From NCBI RefSeq assembly GCF_019097595.1, contig NC_080710.1:13159280-13223279 (forward strand): a stretch of 64,000 nt of DNA, in the 5' to 3' direction. The translations under genes and the position numbers were made by a program. The notes under the pieces are model-generated. The model was not told the origin of the DNA. It did not search any database and saw only the letters and a list, made by a program, of their open reading frames with translations. This DNA comes from Hemibagrus wyckioides (lineage: Eukaryota > Chordata > Actinopteri > Siluriformes > Bagridae). Positions 41,173 to 53,400 of the stretch are shown here, in pieces. Every line of letters begins with the position of its first letter. Position 1 is the first letter of the stretch.

Positions 41173-41424
41173 GAAAACTTAACATCTTTACAGTTTTCTA
41201 TACCATACTGTTGTTATTTTTGGCACACAAATGGAGACCCTTAGTAGCAATGAGGTTACGTTTTACGCTACGATTAGCAACCTAACCTTTTTGTGTTACA
41301 GTAGTTACAGAGTTTCTACGGTACTACAGTGTTGGTATTTTAGTGTCATGAAAACCTTCATTAAAAATCCTGTATTTTTAAGATGACTTCTATTCAGTTT
41401 ACTTTGTCAGTATAGTTCTTTTAA

Positions 41425-41680
41425 CATGGACATTGTCTCAAAGCAGCTTTACAGGCTGTCCATGTGGACCAATCCTCCAGGTGATGAATGTTTTCTCTGA
41501 TCATTAGTTAAATACTAAGTATTTAATAATAATAAGTAAATGTTCTGGATGAATATTAACTTAATTTTAAACTTTATATGCTTTTCTTCTTTTTGTGTTT
41601 CTATACTTCTGTAAAGCTTCTTTGAGATAATGTCCGTTGTTTAATAGCACTATACAGATAAATTGAATTGAACTGGAAGT
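41425..41680. repeat. Interspersed repeat with inverted ends
   Basis: TGTAAAGCTTCTTTGAGATA and AATAGCACTATACAGATAAA near 41610-41670 are a common fish LINE-like 3' end. ACATTGTCTCAAAGCAGCTT at about 41431-41450 is the same sequence in reverse, so two fragments lie tail to tail. The classification is tentative. Confidence 0.5.
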
Positions 41681-42534
41681 CCTAAAGGCAGGACTCAAAT
41701 GAATTGGTAGCCATAGACTCCTTTAAATGTAATCAAACGTCAAAAAAACTCTTCAGGATGTTATACAATTATTGAAATATCAATTAAAATGTGTAAAAGA
41801 TTATTATTATTTTTTATTTCCTGAAGTTTCCGCAGAGAAAATGCATTAGGCCTGTCTGCCTGGGTGTGTGTGTGTTTAACAGATTGTCTAACTTGTTTTT
41901 TAGGCTTTTGAGGGTTGGATTAAATCAAGCCAGTTCACTAATAACAAGATAAGAATAAAAACAAGAACTTAAACAATAAGAAAATATATTAAAGTTGATC
42001 ATATTCGGTTGCTAATGGCGTTGTAACAAAACGGGTAAAAAGACAGACCCTATTGTGAACCACTGCTTCATGGTGCTACAACAGGTGAACTGGGGAAACT
42101 TCAGGCTATAAGTACATGTGATGGTTGAGAAGAAGTGAATTAAATGTGTAGGGGAAAACGACAGGGTCACTAATCCCATTGGTGTTTAGATATAGGATGG
42201 AAGAAGATGATAATAGACAGGCTAACAGAGCCTAGAGTGTAGCTGTTTCTGTATCTGACCTACAGGGGGCAAGCATACACAATAAGTAGTTAAGTGCACA
42301 ACCTTTGCAGATAAGATTGGACACTCTTGACCTAAACTAATTAGTAGTGGTGTGACTTGTCATTTTGGGAAAAATAAGTGTATTTTGCGTAGCAGGGTCA
42401 TGGTTTATAGATAGAAACACAATCAAATATGCAAAGCTGCAGTGTATTACAATAATCTGAACAGAGTGTAGTGCAGCAGCTTGCAAATTAATTAAACTGA
42501 CTGTTTGATTGATAGATTGATTGAGTCCTTTGTT

Positions 42535-42578
<44 letters not shown>

Positions 42579-42644
42579 TCGGCCTTTTTACCTTTCTTTC
42601 GACCTTTTGACCTTTCTGTTGACCTTTCTGTTGACATTTCATTT

Positions 42645-42696
<52 letters not shown>
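42535..42696. repeat. Two (TTTC)n arrays flanking a CTTTC-related spacer
   Basis: TTTC runs at about 42535-42580 and 42644-42696 are separated by a spacer with degenerate GACCTTTCTGTT repeats. The whole block is pyrimidine-rich on this strand. Confidence 0.95.
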
Positions 42697-44145
42697 TTGG
42701 CTGAGTGTGCTCTAATGATTATTTCATTTCTTATAACCACTGTACTTCCTTTAGGCAACATCTTTTAGATATGATGGTTTTCATTTTTTCCACTCATAAA
42801 TCTCCAAATTTAGATTAACCTTACAACATGATGGGATATTTTGCATGTACCTATGTGTCATGAGGTGTCATTGCCATGACAGGTAAGACTCCCAAAGCTG
42901 CAAAGGTGGAGACTACAAAAGGCACTCCGAACAGTCCTACTCCAGAAACTCCACTCCATTTCCTATTGAATGTCCTTTGAACAGCTGAAAAACTGAGACT
43001 CCTGTTTTTTTAAGCCACAAATTTGCAAACAGTATCTGTATTTTGACTGAGGTTGTGCATGCCGCTATTACAGACTTGCCATGTTTCATGCACAATACTT
43101 GATTGTCATTATATCCAGCAATTCATGGCAACTTCCTGTCTAGCACAGTTGTATTCACTGGTTGACTACATAATCACACTAATTTGTATAACTTTCATGT
43201 ACATCCTGCCATACATATGTTTGGTTTTAATGAAGAATTGACTTCATGTCAAAATGCATAATAACACTATATGAAATTTGGGTGGTGGGGTTTGGGGTTG
43301 GGTGTGTGTGTGTGTGTTTGTGGGGGGGGGTTGTCTACAAGAAATAGACTAGCCTATGCACTAGAGGGAACTCAAGCTTCATACATTAGGGAGAGTATAG
43401 CTTTGCCAACTTGGTCAGGGGTAACTAGGGACAAACAAAAACAAGAAAAGAAAAACAAGTACCAAAGTCCAGAGGGTTGAGACAACTGGAAAAGCATGTG
43501 CACTGTTATTGTTCTGTAGCATCAGAGGTTATGATTAGGCTTCTAGGACTTGGAATCGATGCAAATCAAAAAGAAAACAACAACAACAACAAGGAGTCGT
43601 GTAAATACAGAGATTCATGAAAACGGCGAAAAAATAGGAAAAAACTGTACAAAACTGTAGCAAAACACAAAGGAATGAATCAAAGAGCAAACACAAGGCC
43701 AAGAATAATCAACACAAATCATTCAAAGCCAACTGATACAGGAAAAATGCATGACGAATCAGGAAAGAGGGAAAAAGTCAGAAACACAAAAAAGATGCAG
43801 TATGTGCAGAAAAATATTAAATCAATTACAGAATATTATTTCCTGGTGGACCTCACAGAAAGAAAGATAAAAGAATCAAAGCGATGAGTTCAGATGTCAT
43901 TTTTTTTTATTTCCACATTTCCATTAATTAAACCATATGTCAAAGACCAACACTTCCCCTCACCCCTTTAACTGTATATCCACCTTGTTGCAATCAGGCA
44001 AGAGCTTCCATAGTTTGATGAATAAAATTGAGAGCCTCAGCAGGATCTTTTCTCTCAGGCCATCAGGCTCCTCGACATAGACATGTCCATCTTACACACT
44101 CCTTAGGATTCCATAAAGTCTTGTTTACTCTACTGTAAGGCTTCT

Positions 44146-44285
44146 TCCTTTCCTTTCCTTTCCTTTCCTTTCCTTTCCTTTCCTGTCCTGTCCTGTCCTG
44201 TCCTGTCCTGTCCTCTCCTCTCCTCTCCTCTCCTCTCCTCTCCTCTCCTCTCCTCTCCTCTCCTCTCCTCTCCTCTCCTCTCCTC
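44146..44285. repeat. Three-phase pentanucleotide array
   Basis: Seven TCCTT units (44146-44180) are followed without a break by six TCCTG units (44181-44210) and then fifteen TCCTC units (44211-44285). Each block is homogeneous, and each unit differs from its neighbour block at the last base only. Confidence 0.97.
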
Positions 44286-44759
44286 TGTCAATGACATTTA
44301 AAAAAAAAGTATTATTTGTTTTATTTGTTTAAAAAATAATTATCTCCATATTCACCTCATCATCATGTTCCAGTATTTTAGGATATCATGTATGTTGCTT
44401 ATATCCTCTCTCTTTTCCTCTATCCACTTATTATATTTTAAGACGGTCTCAATTAACCTGAATCATGCCGACCCAAATTACTAACATATGTTCAGATATC
44501 TTGAACAAAGTCTATAAATTCTAAACCTTTATACATCATCTGAACGAACATTGTGCTTATTTTGTGTTCTAGTGGTTCATCTATATGCATCATAAATAGG
44601 TGGAATATATTGGTCATGACAATTTTATAGCCTTGGAAAAAAAAACTAGCTAAATTATATGTCTTTTATTTATCATCTAAATAGTCATCTAAATATTTTT
44701 GGGTTTGGGATTTTATTTAACTGCTGACTACTCTCCACATGCAGCACACAAAATATAAA

Positions 44760-45440
44760 GAGATGTGGGTCTTGAGATAAATCAAATTCTCTTTTGGGGG
44801 AAAAAATGTACTTTGGTCATTTTGGCAATAATGCAGTTTGCCTTGTATGGAGAAAAAAAAAAAGAGTTGCATCAAGAGCATCATGATATGAGGCTGCTTC
44901 TCTTCAAACAGGACTGGGGCATTACATGTCATACATTAGAGAAGAATTTAATCTCCTCAGCCAAGAAACTGAATCTGGGGAGAAGATGGATGTTGCAACT
45001 AGACAACAGCTTCAAACATTCATCCAAAATCACTCAACTGTTTGCAAATAAAAGGTGAAGGTACTTGCATGACCTAGCAAATGCCCTGACTTTATTTATG
45101 GAGGATTTGGGAATTGCAAGCTCTTCAGAGCACTCGTCATAACCCTGGAGAATTAAAAAAGATTTGCCAAAAGGAAAGGACCAACACCGAACCACAAAAA
45201 AAAAGCAAATTACTTCTTACTCTAGTCATCTTTAAGCTGTAATCAGCTTTGCAACAAACTTTGCTCCTTTGTGGTGTTCTTAGTTTTCTTATTTTTTATG
45301 AGAACATATACATACTTGTCTGTTCACAATTGTAACTGTGTCTAAATACAAAGTGGATATATGTACTGGAAGTAATATATTAATGCATAAAAAACAAAAG
45401 TGTCTGCATACTTTTTTCCTCTGATTTTTACTTCTTCTTA
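44760..45440 (+). pseudogene. Degraded Tc1-like element
   Basis: A block reads LQLDNSFKHSSKITQLFANK, matching the QDNDPKHTSK-type region with the second catalytic Asp of Tc1 transposases. A TGCATACTTTTTTCCTCTG element end lies near 45.41 kb. It is broken by stops, and no terminal repeat is obvious on the left. Confidence 0.55.
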
Positions 45441-45659
45441 AAAACAAATCCATTCTTATACTATCTAACTGTGATTATATATTTTCATAGATTATATTAT
45501 TAGATATTAGTACCGATTCATAAGCAGGTACTTCTGCTAATGAAGTAGAAATGGATCAATTGAATTAGGAAGTAAAGTCTCATCTGCTGTTATTCTGGAA
45601 GATTCCAGTATGTTATGAAGATGAAGAAGCCTGTATTGTTGCCACACATACATTTTTTT

Positions 45660-45840
45660 TACAGCACAGTGAAATGCTTTTATTTGCATATCCCAGCTGA
45701 GAACACTGGGGTCAGAACGCAGGGGCAGCTATGATACAGCACCCCTGGAGCCCAATAGTTCCAGCTTAGCAGTGCTGGGGCTGTGAATCCCGATCTTCCA
45801 ATCAAGAACCATAATCACTTGAGCCACCACTGCCCAGGTG
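45660..45840 (-). mobile_element. tRNA-derived SINE-like repeat
   Basis: On the minus strand it starts GGGCAGTGGTGGCTCAAGTG and has GATCGGGATTCACAGCCC as a B-box-like block. It ends in the TATGCAAATAAAAGCATTTC region. The ACAGCACAGTGAAATGCTTT end on the plus strand is typical of a common teleost repeat. Confidence 0.65.
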
Positions 45841-46283
45841 TTATGAACAGTTGTTATGGTTCATTCTACTTACCTGTTGGACCAGTATATTATCATTATA
45901 AACAGATCAATTATATTATTCCCGAAAGTCTGCTGTACAATTCGTCAATGATAACTGTCAGTGTGAGATGTTTTTTCCTCTCCGTTGCGATAAGTTTAGA
46001 ATTTTAGTGGTTGAAAATAACCCCTTCAAATTGTAGATGCTTATGAACAAGCACTTGGGTCGTCTCAGAGAGCAGAAATGGGATCGATATCACCATTTAT
46101 GTAACATTTGTGACAGAGAAACTATTTTTTTAAAAACTTTTCTATAAATATATGTTCCCTAGTAGGCTAAGAATAAACTGAAATACTTATGAAACATTCC
46201 AAATTCTTGTGTCTACTTTCATATGAGCCATTGTGGTTGGTTTTGTGACATTCAATGCTGAACATAGGCACAAGAAAATTCCA

Positions 46284-49200
46284 TTTATTATTATTTTTTT
46301 ATTATTTTATCCTTCCCTTAAGAAAGCTGGGCACGCTTTATTACTGAACAAGTGCTTTATTTCCATACTGTAATATAGCTGCTGTGATCTCACATCTGTA
46401 CATATGCATAGACAAACAAATGAACAAACACAAACATATAGAAAATGTACAAAGTTATGCAGGCATGTTCGAATCCAGGACATGGAATAAACGAGGAAAA
46501 GGTTTATGCGCAGAAATGAACAGACATTTGAACAAACATATGAACAAACACTTGAAGTGCTATGCAAACATTATTTACAACATGTACCAAACATTGACTC
46601 CTTTCGAGAAGAAAGGTGGTTGCATTACATGAGCAAGATTAATGAGAATCTATACAATATTTATATTTTTATGCTTCAAATGATACATTTATAGTTTTTT
46701 TTTTTTAATGTCCACCATCTCGCAAAAAATATCACACACTCACACACACAAGCAGACTCGAACACACACTTTTTTCAATCCATTTTCTTAGAAAGCATGT
46801 ACAAAATACAAACCCATTCGCCCGTTGTAAAAAGGAACGATGTCCAAATCAACAAGTTGAAATTACTCTCTATTATTTTTCCTTTTACAAATCATTCCAG
46901 TTGAATTTGTTTTGCTCTGGGCCTCTGTGGTGAGCAGAGGTGATGCTGCCCTTAGTGGACATTAACCTGATCTGCTATTGTTTGAAATGAAAAGGCTGAG
47001 GAGATGAAATACTGCAGGACGTCTGATGGTTGTTTAACTTTGCTACTCCAGCGTGGCCTGAGACATGTTACCGGATGATAATTGTATCCAACGACAACCA
47101 TATGGTACTCCACAGAGACTTATTTAATGCGTTAATGTTATTGTTCATGAGTGGAGAACGTGGATGCAAATGTTGAGAGTTCAGTACAAATATCACGCCT
47201 ATTTTTAGTCTGGAATAAGACAGCTATGGCGGCCAACCTTTCTGCCAGCTCACTACATTTCTCTGCAGGAACTAGAGTGCAGTACTGAAATGCACACTGA
47301 GATGACACATATGTACTATGATCAGGTTCGTGTTAAGCTGTAACAAACCACAAAACAAATCGTGGGGGAAAAAAAAACAGAAAGGAAAAAGCCTCTTTAC
47401 AATGCTACATGTAGCAAGTGCTGGCTTCAGTTACATTGTTCATTGGGGAAACTCCTGCAACTGACCGAATGCAAACACAATGCATGAGGTCTCTAGACTC
47501 AATAGAAAACATTATTGTTCTATTTCACATTACTACCCCAGCCACCTTCACAGTGTGAAAAAACCTACAAAGGTTATCTACAACGTTTTGTAGATAGAGA
47601 CATCTTAAAGAGATATCTGAAATTTTTTAAAGCTATAAGAGCATCTAGACACAAAGTCTGAAAGTGAAGATATACATATCCTTGGATTCCAGTAGGATGG
47701 CCCATTAAGGGACTCCTTGTTTTTGGGAGATACAAAAGGCTGCGATGCCTCTGTCTCCATGGGATGACAGGGGCTGCATCTCGCTGGTGTGGGAACAGAA
47801 GAATCACTGAGTCTTCAATATGGCTATTTCAAACTCTGCTGTATTCGCAGAGGTCAAAGTGCATAGACAGCTACATGGATCCTCCTCTAAATGCGGAGGT
47901 GGTTTAGCACGCTCCCGCTCCGGACACAGTGCTGCATGGGAAGGTGAAGGAAATCAATATGTTCCAATTAAGAAGGTTAAAATGTCCTTGACAAGCTGTG
48001 GAATACTTGAGAGTTCAGCTGCTGGAAGAAGGACCCTTTCTCCTGTTGAGGGGGGACATTTTGGCGCAAACGTAACAATTTAGTTGGGTTTGACCGTGGA
48101 TGCCTGGGAAAAGTCAAAGAAGGTCAAGGTGCTCTCATCGCAGGCTTCCGAGGTCCAGACAAATACCCAAGTGTCCACCAAAGTGAATCCCCAGGAACAG
48201 CTCCATGCAAGCAAGCAATTAGTCTGAACGTTTACAAAAGAGCATAAAATCTTCAACAAACACACACACACACACAAAAAAAATGTTTGATATTAATAAT
48301 GACTGACATTCTTTTGCATGTGAGTAAGTCACAAAATAGTTCAGGCACAATGTGAGAGTTGGAAAAGCATAGTTTAGATTGGTACCTGTTTAGAAATAGT
48401 AAAATGCTACATTCTCTTAGAGGCAGACAAAACGAAAGCGCTACGTAAAAGTCGAAGTTAAAGGGAGACAGCTAATTGATATAACCTCATCAGGGCTTCA
48501 AGGCCTGCTCAGCCACTCAGTAGGCAGCTTCGTGTCTGGGATTATGCAGTCCTGAGGTAAAGAGATCTTTTTTTTTTTTTTTAACAAACAACCAAACAAA
48601 GATACAAAGGGCAAAAAATAGGGTTCACATTGGAATGTCCTTATAATAAGAAGAAGCTGCTATCAATATGAAGATCTCCAGTGCAGCAGCAGATTTGACC
48701 TCCTGCAGACCCCTACATATCTGCTATAGGAAATTCTGTAGACCTCTATTGAGCCTTTGCTTGGTCCTTGAGAGGAAGAGCTGCTCGTAAAGCTTTCTTA
48801 CGCACCCAATCTGGATATGTCTCTGAATCCAGACAATCTAATCAACATCTGTTGAGCCTGTTAGACTGAATGATCATATTACATACTGCATAATCATAGA
48901 CTTAAGGAGCAACCAAGAGACAGACTCTTCTGGCCATGCTCAAAAAAAAAAAAAAAAAAAAAAAGGCAACATCATATTCATCCAACAGGACGATGGCCAT
49001 GCAGGTTTAAACAAACATTGATTACTGGTGATTACATTATTTTCTTACTTTACAGAAGGCCTTTGTAATTTGGCCCAGAGGTTTTAGTAAGTAGAGATGT
49101 CTCGAGAGTGTCACCGTGCTGAGATTCAGCATATGGCTAGAGCAGCCATTGAGATTCACGCACACATACACACAAACAGTGGGCCTCACCAGAAACCTGA

Positions 49201-49972
49201 CGAATTTTCAACAAGGCAGAAACTCAACTTAAACACACTAAGTGATGTAACTTGATTTTATAATTACTGGCTGCTGCTAAAAGCAGCACAGCCAAGCACC
49301 AGCCAAGCAAGGTAATTTACTGCACTACTGATGCTGTGATGTGAATTAAATCTGGTAAATTGACAAGAAAATGACAGCCAAGTTGTTGAGTATTCGTCAG
49401 ACTGATGTATATTGCTTCCATTTAACATCATTATTGTCATCAATACATAATGGATTATCAATTAGGTTTTCTTAGTTCATCGCCTTGCAGGAGACTGGAA
49501 GTTTGACAGGACAATTAATTTCCATAAATCATTTGTAAATACAAACAGATACAAAAGAAACAGATTTTTTTTTGGCATTATAGTTCAGAGCAATGAGAAC
49601 GGACACACCAAGGCTACAAATTGACTGTTGCATATGTGGGAAGGCAGTAGTATTTGAGGGACAGTCAGTAAATCAGTAAAACACGCAGAAACACAAGTCT
49701 CAAACTCTCTCCTCATATATGTAATTTTGTACCTTGACTTTGTGTGAACAGGTCATGCTAAAAATTTCAGCACTGGATTCATTTTGATAGGCCTCTTTTT
49801 AAAACTATTTTCAAATAAAAAACAAAACAACCAAAAACCCACCAAAGAAACCATGAGATTTACATGTACCAAATACTTATGGAAGAAAGAGTTGCCACAG
49901 AGGCGCAGAGGTGTGCCTTTGTTCACGGAGCTCGTGGTGCAGCTGTACGAGTGTCTAAGACATAGAGAGTCT
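46284..49972 (-). other. creb5: Possible long creb5 3'UTR
   Basis: About 3.7 kb downstream of the creb5 stop is low in recognisable transposons compared with the rest of the window. An AATAAA on the minus strand (46289-46284) could end it. A long 3'UTR is known for mammalian CREB5. The extent is a guess; an A24 run at about 48942-48964 and short AC runs are the only repeats I note. Confidence 0.35.
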
Positions 49973-50097
49973 CTAGTGGATGGGGTTGATGTCTGTGCAG
50001 TGATTGGAGGCCGTGTTAGATGTGGTGATGGTGTTGTGCTGGATGACCTGCTGCTGGGTCACAGGGGTCGGACTTCCTGCTGGACTGCTCTCTGGAC
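49973..50097 (-). CDS. creb5: creb5 last coding exon
   Basis: The acceptor is TGCTTCACAG. It reads SPESSPAGSPTPVTQQQVIQ, then HNTITTSNTASNHCTDINPI, then H and TAG at 49975-49973. Confidence 0.92.
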
Positions 50098-50411
50098 CTG
50101 TGAAGCAGAGGAGTAGGTTAGCTGTGTGTGTGTGTGTGTGTGTGTGTATGATGCTTTATGTACAGTAATGCCACCACTGGTCTGATGTGTATAACACTCA
50201 CTGAGGTAACCCTGTGACTCCTTCTGCATGGCGGTGATGGGACAGTCTTTGTGTGTCAGTAGAAGCTGCTTGAGCTGAGTTACCTCATTCTTCAGCATGC
50301 TCACCTCATTCTGCCACAACAACAAACAAAATTACAAAGCATTTCTAACATATTATCTGCCAGGAGAGACAGTTTGTGGTACATTAGGTATGGTTTTGTT
50401 ACAACATACTG

Positions 50412-50482
<71 letters not shown>

Positions 50483-53400
50483 GCCGTTACGTTGTAATGC
50501 TTAACCATGATAATCATAAACAAATTTAAAAATGAACTTGAGTGTGCGGTTCACAGACTTCACAGCAGACACACGCTTATCTGCGGTTCTGAGTCTCATT
50601 ATAAACGAGCATATGGCCGTGGCTTGTCTTATTAAATAAAGAATTTGAATATCCTGAGCATTTAATGAGGCGCTTGGAAGCCAAAACAAGCCCGGGCAAT
50701 GCACTTATTTAGAGAATGCCAGAGTGATGAAAGAGAACAAACTACTTAAACATGTCTTTTATTGTCTGTTGGCTAATCAGAATCAGAATAGAGGTGTGAG
50801 AACCAAGTAAGCAGGGAGGAAAATGTAAATCAGTTACAATGTTAAGTCTTACAGTGTTAACCCTACACACAGGTTAATTTAATAAAGGTGATTGCAGTGT
50901 GAATCATTGTGTTTCCAAACTGATGAATGTTTTTGGATTGGAGGTGAGACCAGATGGTATCTACAAAATTCAACAGAAAATGTGGTGTTTAGATGAAGCT
51001 AACATGCCATCCTAACTTATTTTGTGAGGTTTTACTGCTCCACAAATCCCACTCTCAGCAGCAACTGGACCTCTTTTAGTTTCATCTTCTTAGCTTGTGA
51101 GTTTCCTCTTTCACACACAGGCCTATTTAATTTCCATCTCCTCCCTGGCTACAGTAGCATCAGCTGTCATTCCAGCCAGGTTTATAGGCCACTGTACCCG
51201 ACTTAATATGTTGTGAAATATGAGGACTTATGAGGTGGAATACATTTAGCAGCATCAGGTCTGAAATGTTTTCCTTTAGACTAGGTTGCATGAAGGAGAA
51301 CTGGGACTGAGGATACCTGAAGTTGCATGTTGGTCTGGGTGAGCTCCTCAGCTTTCTTCTCCAGAGACATCACCCAAACTTTCCTCTTCTGTCTGCAGCG
51401 TGTAGCGGCCGCCCGGTTTCGCTCTAGAAACTTGCGGCGACGCTCGTCAGGGTCCTCGTCCACTACACGTCTGCGCCGACCCCCACTGGGTGGTCCAGAC
51501 TGCAGCGTCTGCGTGGGCTGCATTTGCTGTGCGGCCGGGGATAACTGTAAAAAAAATAATAAAAAAAAAATCTAAGACTGTCTGTCGGGAAACAAATACC
51601 ATAATGTCAGCCATCCATCATCACTTATGCACGTTCTTCTGCCAGACTCCTAGGCAAGCAGCCAATCACCTGTCTAAAATCTTACCAGCAGTTTGGGAGG
51701 TTCCTTTAAAACAACATATGTTCTGTGCACGTGCCCCTTTAGCCCTATGATGGCTGTGGCCATGTGAGAAGCACACTGATTTACAGGTTACCCCGCCCTC
51801 ATAAAATGGTGCCACAGTCCAGTTTTCCACCACCCAGGTCCATTCAGACTAACACTTTTAGATGTCCAGTGAAACAGGTCTGCTAGCAGCTGAGCATGCC
51901 CACAAAAAAGCTCTTTGACATGGACTTGGCTGTGGCTGGTACTTGCAGCCGTCAGATCACTGCAGGTTGCATTAGGGTGTTGGAAAATGCAACAGCTTTG
52001 ATGAATGGTGTGGATACAGGCCGTCTTGTTTGGCTTAATAATATGCTGGAGGCAGAATTTCCGAAACACAAAAAGACAGACTGGGCTGGAAAATTCCATA
52101 AAAAGATGGGCAATGAAGTCACAAACCTGAAATTCTTTCATTTCTTTTCTCATTATACTTACTTTTATAACTGTCTTGTAATATATTGGTAATCCCATAA
52201 TAAAATTTTATGCTGTATCTTCTTTCTTTTTAAGAGAAGAAACTTTTTTTCCCTTTTGTCTCCTGGCTGTTTTATTAGGGCTACACAAACCTGCAGTTTT
52301 AGATTCAGCGCTGACTGAAAAATTCACAATAAATTCCTGCTCATACTGCAAACTTGGGTGATGTGTGAGAGTACACTATAAGTTCACATTATGGAAAAAA
52401 AACAGCAGTTATTTGTTAATGCAACTTCAGTTTAACTTCTTTCAGCTCAACCTAATAGTAACAAGGCCTAAGGGTAAATATTTCAACAAAAAGGAAGCTT
52501 GTGTTTGCAAATATGAAATAAAATTTGAATTTTATGCACATTAATTTTTTTTTAAATGTAATTTCATGCACATTAAAAATTAAACTGCTATATTACCTTC
52601 AACATAGGTTCACTTTTGCATATGTGTGATAATTGTTGGATCCCCAACTCAATTCAACTGAGTACAAAAAGGAGCAATTCCCAAGACGCCATAAGTATAC
52701 AAATCTAAACATATTAGGACTACACAGGAGGGATGAATAAATTTTGGTTCAAATTTTTCATCTGAAGGCCAAGACAACAACAGAACTGGTTAAGTAACCA
52801 GGTAAGTAATCAGGTACCAAAATATGCAGATCCAAAAGAGTCCTACATCACTATGGGCGAAAAATCTGTCATACAAGCATGAAGCTCCTACTCTAAGAAT
52901 GATAGGAAAAGGGATTGATGAATTTGCATTTGATCAGAAGGATAAAGATCCTCTCCGGTCAGATGGAACAAATGAAACTGCTTGGCCATAATGATCAGTA
53001 GTAAGCACAGAAGAAAAGGGTGAGTCTTTTAATCTGAAGTACACAATTATAGCATAGGACTGCTAGCATCATTTTGCTAGAAAAAGTGTCTGGTGCATGT
53101 CAGAAAAAAACTGCCACCATGTAAATCTTTGACTTAAAATAAAAATCTGATATAGTAAATAAAAGTTTTACTAAGAAATAAATCAAATAAATGTTTTATT
53201 GTTATTATTATTATTATTATTATTAATAATTAATTAATTTATTTATTTACTTTTACTGCCTCTTATGGAAATAAATTAGACACTCTAACTGACTTAACAC
53301 AAGAAACATATAGTAATATGCAATGTGTGCAGTTATGGAAAATTTAGTTTAAATGTCTATATTTGCCTGTTTGTATTTACATTTTTGGTCTCAAATGTAG

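Larger units (their letters stand above)
41690..46280. other. Intergenic region between cpvl and creb5, no gene found
   Basis: Apart from the repeats listed, I see no exon or long open frame. In human a single-exon leucine-rich-repeat gene (TRIL, over 2 kb coding) is placed between these neighbours. No open frame near that size exists here on either strand. Confidence 0.7.
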
